From Herbidospora mongoliensis (GTDB lineage: Bacteria; Actinomycetota; Actinomycetes; Streptosporangiales; Streptosporangiaceae): a DNA stretch of 64,000 bases. Position numbers and translations under genes: made by a program. Location: the NCBI RefSeq assembly GCF_001570545.1, contig NZ_BBXD01000010.1, forward strand, positions 558,001 to 622,000, given 5' to 3'. Shown in pieces: positions 34,634 through 41,155 of the stretch. How positions within the stretch are numbered: position 1 is the first letter of the stretch; the number at the start of each line of letters is the position of its first letter. A model generated the notes under the pieces. The model searched no databases. It worked only from the letters and a program-made list of their open reading frames with translations, and was not told the origin of the DNA.

Positions 34634-34882
34634 CGGGCCTGACGGGTCAACGAGGTGATAAGTGGCTGTTGGATGCGGTTAACACCAAGTGGGTTGAAGA
34701 ATGTCGTCCGCCGGTGGACGATCCTCTATCAGCACGTTCTATTGCAGGTCCGGGCCACACCAAATCTGGTCCATTATTTCTCCTGGGCGTAGTGCAACCC
34801 CAAGGTTACGCTGTGTCAACGAATTGTGGACCGGTCGGGACATGTGGACGGCGCGTACGGCCGGCCACGGAGAGGGGCCGGT

Positions 34883-36469
34883 ATGTCCGGCAGGCAGCAC
34901 AAGGAAACGGAGACCGCCCGGCGGGTGCGGGCCAGAGGCCTGGCCAACGGGCGGAGTCTGCCGATCATCGCCGAAGAGATCTTCGAGGCGTGCTCGGTTC
35001 AATTCGGTACGTCCCGGATCAAATGCCACCGCCTCTCGTACGGCATCGCACTGGCCGACGTCATCGAACAGGTACGCGCTCTCTTCGAGCGAGACGGCAA
35101 GAACCCTCCGGGGATCGGGGAGACCCTCCTGTCGGCGTACGAGTCGGGGCTCAAGCGGCCCGGGCCCGAATACCTCCATTACCTGTGCACCGTCTACCGG
35201 GTTGAACCGGTCGCCCTCGGATACGAGGGTCCGTGCATCTGTGGCCACGGCCACCGGATGCCGGGCGTCGTACGCGGTGGCGACCCCCAAGAGGCAAGAC
35301 CCGACGTTTCCCCGGTCCCGCGCGAACTGCTGCTCCAGACGGACGGCGGTGGCACCGCGCAGGGCGGGGGCGAGGAGGACGAGAACGTGCTACGGAGGAC
35401 GCTGCTGCAGCTCCTCGCCGGTGGTGCCGGTGCCGGGGCGGTCGGGCTCGACGCCCGGGTGCTCGCGGCCACGGAGAACAACCGGCGCAAGATGGACGAC
35501 GTCATGGTGTCGGCCACGGTTTCCCCGGCGATGCTCGACCAGTGGGAAGAGGCCACCATCGGCTTCGGCCGCCAATATATGAACACCCCGCCCTTACGCC
35601 TGCTCTGCGATGTGCAACTGGAGTTCGCCGCGGTCCGCAAGGCGCTGGAGCGGCGCCAGCCGGTCGACCTCCAGGAGCGGCTGTGCCGCATGGCCGCGCA
35701 GTTATCGGGCCTCACCGGCATGATCCTGATCGACCTGGGCGACCATCGGCTCGCCCGGACCTTCTTCCGCACCGGGCGCACCGCCGCCGACGAGACCGGC
35801 GACCGCGCGCTGCGGGCCTGGGTGACGGCCCGTGAATCCCTGGTGCCGCTCTACTACGGCGATCCGCGCGAGGCCCTGACCCTCGCGAAGAAGAGCCGCG
35901 ATCTCGCGGGGCAGACCCCGTGCGCGGCCAAGACGATGGCCCCTGTCGTGGAGGCCCGCGCGCTGGCGATGCTGGCCGGTGCGACCGGCCAGAAGAAAGA
36001 CGTCGTGGAGCAGGCCAAGCGGGCCCTGTCGCGGGCTCGGGCGGCCTTCGCCCAGATGGTGCCCTCGGAGCAGGAGGACGCCGCGTTCGGCTACACCGAG
36101 CGGCAGCTCTACTTCTACCAGGGCGACGTGCTCGTGAAGCTGGGCGAGACGCTGGAGGCCGACGTGGTGCTGGAACAGGCCCTGGGCCAATACGCCGGCG
36201 AGCCACTCGACCAGACCCTCATCCGCATCGATCTGGCCATGTGCCGGCTGCTGGAGGGCGACCCGGAAGAGGCGGCCAAGCAGGGACTCGACGCCCTGCA
36301 CCGCATCGAGAACATTCACCGCACGGAATTGGTCATGGGCCGGGTGCATGACCTGATCAGAGCGATCACCACCAAGAACGGCGACAAGGTGGCGGGCCTC
36401 GCCGAGCTGAAGGACGAGGCCTTGAAGCGCGCGATGATCAACTTCGACGACCTCCCGGCGAACACGTGA
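34883..36469 (+). CDS. HTH (XRE-type) regulator with C-terminal TPR-like domain
   Basis: 528 residues from ATG 34883 (GGAGAGGGG upstream). Residues about 30-115 are an extended XRE helix-turn-helix (RLSYGIALADVIEQVRALF ... ETLLSAYESGLKRPGPEYLHYL), then a CICGHGH motif, an Arg-Arg plus hydrophobic stretch (RRTLLQLLAGGAGAGAVGL, about 175-195), and a helical TPR-like half (about 205-520: DRALRAWVTARESLVPLYYGDPREALTLAKKS and similar pairs). HTH-TPR proteins often bind small peptides (RRNPP type) but no ligand is known here. Two TTA codons (35594, 35702). Its stop overlaps the next GNAT gene (GTGA). Confidence 0.8.
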   Translation: MSGRQHKETETARRVRARGLANGRSLPIIAEEIFEACSVQFGTSRIKCHRLSYGIALADVIEQVRALFERDGKNPPGIGETLLSAYESGLKRPGPEYLHYLCTVYRVEPVALGYEGPCICGHGHRMPGVVRGGDPQEARPDVSPVPRELLLQTDGGGTAQGGGEEDENVLRRTLLQLLAGGAGAGAVGLDARVLAATENNRRKMDDVMVSATVSPAMLDQWEEATIGFGRQYMNTPPLRLLCDVQLEFAAVRKALERRQPVDLQERLCRMAAQLSGLTGMILIDLGDHRLARTFFRTGRTAADETGDRALRAWVTARESLVPLYYGDPREALTLAKKSRDLAGQTPCAAKTMAPVVEARALAMLAGATGQKKDVVEQAKRALSRARAAFAQMVPSEQEDAAFGYTERQLYFYQGDVLVKLGETLEADVVLEQALGQYAGEPLDQTLIRIDLAMCRLLEGDPEEAAKQGLDALHRIENIHRTELVMGRVHDLIRAITTKNGDKVAGLAELKDEALKRAMINFDDLPANT

Positions 36470-36972
36470 CGGCCCCTCTACGGGTCCGCCGATACCGATT
36501 CTCGGATCTCGACGAGGTATGGGCGTTGCACCAGGTCAGCCTGGCCCAGGTCGGGCTGACTCCCGGCGGCGGGGTCTACTACGACGACGACTTCCCCCGG
36601 ATCAAGGAGATCTACCTGGAGGATCGGGGTGAGTTCCTGGTCGGCGAGGTGCCCAGCGGTCACATCGCCGCGATGGGCGGGCTGCGACGGGTCGACGACC
36701 AGGTGGCCGAGATGTGCCGCCTGCGGGTCCATCCCGACTTCCAGCGGCGCGGCTACGGCGCGTTGATCCTGGAGACCCTGGAAGACCGGGCCCGCGAACT
36801 CGGCTACTCGGTGCTGCGTGGTGACACCACCCTGCAGCAGGGGGCCGCGATGGCCCTCTATCGAAAGTATGGATGGCGCGAAGTGAGCAGGGAGGAAAAA
36901 GGCGTTTCGGTTGTGCTTTATGGGGAGAAAGTCCTGACTTCTGCCCGTTCTTCGCAATTCACCCCCAGATAG
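36466..36972 (+). CDS. GNAT-family acetyltransferase
   Basis: 168 residues from GTG 36466, overlapping the regulator by four bases. Single GNAT domain: RYRFSDLDEVWALHQVSLAQVG, MCRLRVHPDFQRRGYGALIL (acetyl-CoA loop RRGYG), ALYRKYGWREV. Substrate unknown. Translational coupling to the HTH-TPR regulator suggests a joint function; downstream lies the peptide/TPR operon, so the peptide is a conceivable target (speculative). The last 15 residues are less GC-rich than the rest. Confidence 0.87.
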   Translation: MTAPLRVRRYRFSDLDEVWALHQVSLAQVGLTPGGGVYYDDDFPRIKEIYLEDRGEFLVGEVPSGHIAAMGGLRRVDDQVAEMCRLRVHPDFQRRGYGALILETLEDRARELGYSVLRGDTTLQQGAAMALYRKYGWREVSREEKGVSVVLYGEKVLTSARSSQFTPR

Positions 36973-36992
36973 TCGGTCTCGACTATTGGCTA

Positions 36993-37022
36993 AACGCACA
37001 TTCGTACTAATAATTGTGCGTT
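36993..37022. promoter_or_regulatory. Inverted repeat around an AT-rich promoter before the peptide operon
   Basis: AACGCACA (36993-37000) and TGTGCGTT (37015-37022) are perfect inverted repeats separated by 14 AT-rich bases (TTCGTACTAATAAT). This is the most AT-rich spot nearby and may combine a -10 region with an operator. It could also be the terminator of the GNAT gene. Confidence 0.45.
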
Positions 37023-37064
37023 GTTGCCCAAAGTGGGGAACTCTTTGGCGGGGAAAGAGGCACG

Positions 37065-37139
37065 ATGAAGAAGATCATTGTCCGGAAGCCCGGCACGGTC
37101 AAACTCACCGGGACCGCGAGCGTCATCCACAAGGGGTGA
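37065..37139 (+). CDS. 24-residue basic peptide, coupled to TPR gene
   Basis: ATG 37065 to TGA 37139, with a strong Shine-Dalgarno GGGGAAAGAGG ending five bases upstream. The peptide starts MKKIIVRKPGTVKL and ends TASVIHKG: strongly basic (six Lys/Arg, one His), N-terminal beta-type segment, Thr/Ser-rich second half, no Cys, no signal peptide. The stop overlaps the GTG start of the TPR gene (GTGA). Possible roles: precursor of a modified or signalling peptide handled by the TPR protein, a small structural partner, or a leader that controls TPR translation. I recognise no described family. Confidence 0.6.
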   Translation: MKKIIVRKPGTVKLTGTASVIHKG

Positions 37140-39061
37140 GGGCCCGGCCTCGGCAGATCTGGGTTCGGGGAGATCTCTCTCGTGACCGCTTGGCGGCGCT
37201 CCGCAGTCTGGGAGCGCCACCTCTGTTCATGGCCGCCGTCAACGCGCATCGGCGGCTACGCGGGCCGTACACGTTCGGCGGAGCCTTGCTCCGTGTGCTC
37301 GTGGCCGAGGCGATGGAGCGTTCCCCCGGTCTTGCCGACCGATTCGACATCGAGATCGACGCCGTCCTCCCGGGCCTGCGCGAGGCTGTCCCGGGGAGAC
37401 GGCGTCCGATCGACGCGACGCTCCCCGACGACGAGCGCATCCTGGTCCCGGCGCCGCGCCGCACGTTACGCCTGGCCAACGGCATCGCCGAGCTGGCCTT
37501 GAAAGTCATGCCGGAAGGCGTCTCGCTGGTGGCCGACAACGTCCACGAGGCGGATCCGACCGACCTGGAGTTACTCCAGGTGCTGTCCCGGCGGCTGCCG
37601 GGCGTCACCGTGGTCATGTTCGAAGCCTCCTCGGCGGCCGAAGACGTGATCGCCTCCGACGGCACCACCGACCAGCCGGCGGCCTGGGCGGCCTACGAGG
37701 CGCTCGACCCGGCCGTCCGGAAGTGCCTCCATGACCGCCGCGCCGCAGAGCTCGGACCTGCGGAGATGCTCGGCGCACTGCCTTTTCACCTGGAGCGGGG
37801 GAGCGATCCGGCGGCCGCCGCCGAAGCGATCTGGGCCGCCGTCGACCGCTGCGTGGGCGAGGGCTTCCTGCACGCCGTCGTGGACCTCGGGCGCCGGGGC
37901 ATGGCACTCTCCGAACCGGGTTCGCCCGCCTGGTGGCGGTTCGCGCAACGCACCGCCACCGCTCTGGGCGGCCTCGGCCGCCCCTCAGAAGCTTTGGTCG
38001 TGTACGACCAGGCGCGGCGCACCAGCCTCGACCCCGCCGTGCACGCGGCGTCGGCCTACGGCACCGCGATGCTCGACGCCCGCCACCCCGACCCCGCCCA
38101 GCGGGACCTGGGCCGGGCGACCGGCTGGATCAACGAGGCCATCGCGATCTCCACGATCCTGCCCGACCCGCACGAACGCGCCTTCAAGCTGGGCTTCGAC
38201 CAGAACGGCAAGGCCCTCATCGAACTCCGCCGAGGCCACCTCGACGCCGCCCTCGACCTGGTCGAATCGGCCATCACTCTGGCCGGCGAGCTCCCCGACG
38301 ACGCCCACCCGCTGCACCGCATGGTGCTGCTGGCCAACCGCGCCCAGCTCCTGGCCACGACGGGCCATCCGAAAGAGGCCCTGCACGACCTCGACCGCGC
38401 CATCGCGTACGACCCCGCCGTCCCCGACCACTACCTCGACCGGGGCAACCTTCGACTGCGCCTCGGCCAGACCGACGGCGCGCTGGCCGACTACGAGACG
38501 GCGATCGAGGTCAGCCCGCCCCTCCCGGAGGCCTACTACAACCGAGGCGAACTCCGCCTGGGCCAAGGCGACCTGGCGGGCGCCAGGGCCGATTTCGACC
38601 ACGTGCTCGACCTCGACCCCGGCTTCCTGAACGCCTATGTCAACCGCGCCGGCATCCTGGAGATGCTCGACGACCACGAGGCCGCCCGCGGCGACGTGCG
38701 GGCGGGCCTGGCCCTCGACCCGCGCAACCCTCACCTGCACGCCGTGCTCGGCCAGCTCGAAACCGCCCAGGGCGACCACCCGGCCGCGATGGCCGCCTTC
38801 GACGTGGCCCTCGCCGGGGCCCCCGACCTGGCCTCGATCTGGGCCAACCGAGGCATCCTCCGGTACGAGACCGGCGACCCCGTCGGCGCGATAGCCGACC
38901 TCACGAGATCCCTGGAACTCGACGAGAACGCCGCCGTCTACTTCAACCGCGCCGTCGCCCACCGCGCCCTCGGCGAGGAGGAGGCGGCCCAGGAGGACCT
39001 GAGAAGGGCCCACGACCTCGACCCGGCCGACCCCGACATCCGGCACGCCCTCGGTCCGTGA
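37136..39061 (+). CDS. TPR protein with degenerate AAA/STAND-like N-terminal domain
   Basis: 641 residues from GTG 37136; the GTGA overlap with the peptide gene and the preceding AAGGGG decide this start. Residues about 20-170 resemble the middle of a LuxR/MalT-type STAND ATPase: NAHRRLRGPYTFGGALLRVLV, then SLVADNVHEADPTDLELLQVLSRRL, where the family has LLVLDDLHWADxxxLELLxxLxRRL (Walker B). There is no Walker A loop, so ATP binding is doubtful. Residues about 300-641 are TPR helices, at least six clear repeats at the end (PEAYYNRGELRLGQGDLAGA, ASIWANRGILRYETGDPVGA). Two TTA codons (37466, 37571). Cytoplasmic scaffold or peptide-binding protein by inference. Confidence 0.75.
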   Translation: MRARPRQIWVRGDLSRDRLAALRSLGAPPLFMAAVNAHRRLRGPYTFGGALLRVLVAEAMERSPGLADRFDIEIDAVLPGLREAVPGRRRPIDATLPDDERILVPAPRRTLRLANGIAELALKVMPEGVSLVADNVHEADPTDLELLQVLSRRLPGVTVVMFEASSAAEDVIASDGTTDQPAAWAAYEALDPAVRKCLHDRRAAELGPAEMLGALPFHLERGSDPAAAAEAIWAAVDRCVGEGFLHAVVDLGRRGMALSEPGSPAWWRFAQRTATALGGLGRPSEALVVYDQARRTSLDPAVHAASAYGTAMLDARHPDPAQRDLGRATGWINEAIAISTILPDPHERAFKLGFDQNGKALIELRRGHLDAALDLVESAITLAGELPDDAHPLHRMVLLANRAQLLATTGHPKEALHDLDRAIAYDPAVPDHYLDRGNLRLRLGQTDGALADYETAIEVSPPLPEAYYNRGELRLGQGDLAGARADFDHVLDLDPGFLNAYVNRAGILEMLDDHEAARGDVRAGLALDPRNPHLHAVLGQLETAQGDHPAAMAAFDVALAGAPDLASIWANRGILRYETGDPVGAIADLTRSLELDENAAVYFNRAVAHRALGEEEAAQEDLRRAHDLDPADPDIRHALGP

Positions 39062-39441
39062 TCCGGGCCTACATCCTGTTCTGGACGGGATCGACGATCT
39101 CGTTCCTCGGCACCAGGGCGACCGCGATCGCCTACCCGCTGCTGGCCCTGGCCATCTTGGAGTCACCGGTCGCGGCCGGCCTGATCGCCTCGGTCGGCAT
39201 GGTCCCCTACCTGGTGCTCTACCTGCCGGGAGGGGTGTACGTCGACCGCCGCGACGCCCGCTCGCTGATGCTCGGCGCCGAGACCGCCCGGCTGGCCACC
39301 GCGCTCGCCATGGTTGCCGTGGTGGCCACCGGCGAGCCGGGCTTCGCCGCACTGAGCCCGGCGGCGGCGATCTCGGTCCTGCTGGGCGGCACCCTGCTGA
39401 TCGCGATCGCATCGGTGACCGCATCAGGAGTCCGACCGTGA
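39058..39441 (+). pseudogene. Truncated MFS transporter
   Basis: 127 residues from GTG 39058, overlapping the TPR stop (GTGA). It holds the first four membrane helices of a major-facilitator exporter of the enterobactin/tetracycline-like type: YILFWTGSTISFLGTRATAIAYPLLAL, LIASVGMVPYLVLYLPGG, the loop YVDRRDARSLML (motif A-like GxxxDRxxxR) and two more helices, then ends TASGVRP-stop. A complete MFS protein has about 400 residues and the missing two-thirds are not found downstream, where a Nudix gene lies on the other strand. Probably a broken exporter of this operon. Confidence 0.75.
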
Positions 39442-39521
39442 GATGGCGGGTTGTGGGTCAGGAGTTCGACGACGTCTCGGTCGGCCACGAAACGCCGCGA
39501 GTCGCGTCGTTCCATCGCTTA

Positions 39522-39974
39522 CTACGTCAGGCGTTCGATGACGTCGCGCAGATTCGGTGGCTCCACCCGTTCCGGCAACGCGTCGAGCGAGTCGGGCGTG
39601 TGCCAGGCGTGCCCCCGGTAGGTGCCCGTCTCCTCGGAGGTGAAGTCGACGCTGCCGACCTGCGGCGTTCCCGCGAACCTGGCCAGGAAGAAGGGCTCGG
39701 TCTTCACGTAGTGGACGCCCAGCCAGTGGAAATCGCGTTCCACCGGCACCCAGAGGTCTTCGACCGCCTCACCCGGCAGGCCGGTCTCCTCGGCCAGCTC
39801 GCGCCGGGCCGCCGCCAGCGGGGATTCACCGGGGTCGATGCCGCCACCTGGCGGTTCCCAGAAGATCTCGTCGCTGACGTGGTCGTGCCAGCGCAGTAAG
39901 AGCACCCGCCCGTCGCCGTCGAGGCAGACGACGCGGGCGGCCGGTCTGGTTTCAGCCACGGTGTCGTCCCCCAT
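39522..39974 (-). CDS. Nudix hydrolase
   Basis: 150 residues. A complete Nudix box GX5EX7REUXEEXGU spans residues 44-66 (GGIDPGESPLAAARRELAEETGL); EPPGGG precedes it. It hydrolyses a nucleoside diphosphate linked to another group, such as oxidised nucleotides or NDP-sugars; the substrate cannot be read from the sequence. Divergent from purU. The 80 bases between its 3' end and the MFS fragment show no structure. Confidence 0.92.
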   Translation of the reverse strand: MGDDTVAETRPAARVVCLDGDGRVLLLRWHDHVSDEIFWEPPGGGIDPGESPLAAARRELAEETGLPGEAVEDLWVPVERDFHWLGVHYVKTEPFFLARFAGTPQVGSVDFTSEETGTYRGHAWHTPDSLDALPERVEPPNLRDVIERLT

Positions 39975-40039
39975 CCGCCGGGCTCGGGCCGGGTATCATT
40001 CTCCGTCTGAGTCACCCCTTCGACTGAAGGTTTCCGGAA

Positions 40040-40888
40040 ATGACCGCCGAATACGTGCTGACGCTTTCGTGCCCTGACCGTCCCGGAGTAGTCGCCGCCG
40101 TCTCCGGGCTGCTGGCCCGCCACGGCTGCAACATCACCGAGAGCCAGCAGTTCGGAGACCCCGTCTCCGAGCGATTCTTCATGCGCGTGCAGTTCACCGC
40201 GACGGTCGCCGCCGACGGGCTGCGCGGCGACTTCGCCGCCCTCGCGCCCGACTTCGGCATGGAACTGCAGCTTTTCGACCGGGCGGTGCTGCCGAGGGTG
40301 CTGGTGCTGGTCTCCAAGTTCGACCACTGCCTCAACGACCTGCTCTATCGGGTCAGGTCGAAGTCGCTCGGCATCGAGATCGTCGCGGTCGCCTCGAACC
40401 ACCCCGACCTGCGGCCGCTCACCCAGTCGCACGGAATCGACTACCACCACCTGCCGGTCACCCCGGCCACCAAGGAGCGCCAGGAGCAGGAGATCCTCAC
40501 CCTGGTCGACCACTATCGGGCCGACCTGGTGGTGCTGGCGCGCTACATGCAGGTGCTGTCGACCGACCTGTGCGCCAAGCTGGCCGGCCGGGTGATCAAC
40601 ATCCACCACTCGTTCCTGCCGTCGTTCAAGGGCTCGCGCCCCTACCACCAGGCCGCCGAACGGGGCGTGAAGCTGATCGGCGCGACCGCCCACTATGTGA
40701 CCGCCGACCTCGACGAGGGGCCGATCATCGAGCAGGAGGTCGCCCGGGTGAACCACACCCACTCACCCGAAGACCTCGTCGCCATCGGCAAGGACCTGGA
40801 AAGCCAGGCCCTCGCACGAGCCGTCAAGTGGCACGCCGACCACCGCATCCTGCTCGACGGCCACAAGACGGTCATCTTCCCCCGTTAG
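40040..40888 (+). CDS. purU: Formyltetrahydrofolate deformylase
   Basis: 282 residues. N-terminal ACT domain (about 4-85: LTLSCPDRPGVVAAVSGLLARHGCNI), then a formyltransferase domain with INIHHSFLPSFKGSRPYHQA (catalytic Asn-His region) and HYVTADLDEGPIIEQ (catalytic Asp). Converts 10-formyl-THF to formate and THF, balancing one-carbon pools. The ACT domain binds a regulatory amino acid (methionine/glycine in E. coli). A -10-like TATCAT lies at 39994-39999 in the divergent region. Confidence 0.95.
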   Translation: MTAEYVLTLSCPDRPGVVAAVSGLLARHGCNITESQQFGDPVSERFFMRVQFTATVAADGLRGDFAALAPDFGMELQLFDRAVLPRVLVLVSKFDHCLNDLLYRVRSKSLGIEIVAVASNHPDLRPLTQSHGIDYHHLPVTPATKERQEQEILTLVDHYRADLVVLARYMQVLSTDLCAKLAGRVINIHHSFLPSFKGSRPYHQAAERGVKLIGATAHYVTADLDEGPIIEQEVARVNHTHSPEDLVAIGKDLESQALARAVKWHADHRILLDGHKTVIFPR

Positions 40889-40900
40889 GCCGGAAGCGTT

Positions 40901-41155
40901 CGCGGCGAAGCCGTTCTAGGCGGTGTGATCCCCAGGCCTGCCGGCCTGAGGCGCTCCGCGAAAGCGGTGAGCCTGAGGTGGCCGGGCTCGCGGCGGGCCG
41001 TTTTGGGTGGTGCGATCCATCAGGCCACCGGCCAAGGGGACCCGCGATGACGAGCCCTATCGACTCCAGCCCATGAGGCCTCGCGGTGGACCGTTTCGGG
41101 CGGCATGGCTATCGGCCTGCCGGCCCGAAACGGCCCGCGAAGACGGTGAGCCTTG
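40901..41155. repeat. Three imperfect direct repeats, period about 90 bases
   Basis: Between purU and the prolyl oligopeptidase stop. Each unit opens with CCGTTYTRGGYGG (at 40911, 40998 and 41091) and continues to a GGCC-rich palindromic core (CAGGCCTGCCGGCC, CAGGCCACCGGCC, CGGCCTGCCGGCC). Units one and three also share CCGCGAARRCGGTGAGCCT. Spacing is 87 and 93 bases. Non-coding; resembles REP/ERIC-like intergenic repeats and may act as a terminator for the two convergent genes. Confidence 0.6.
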
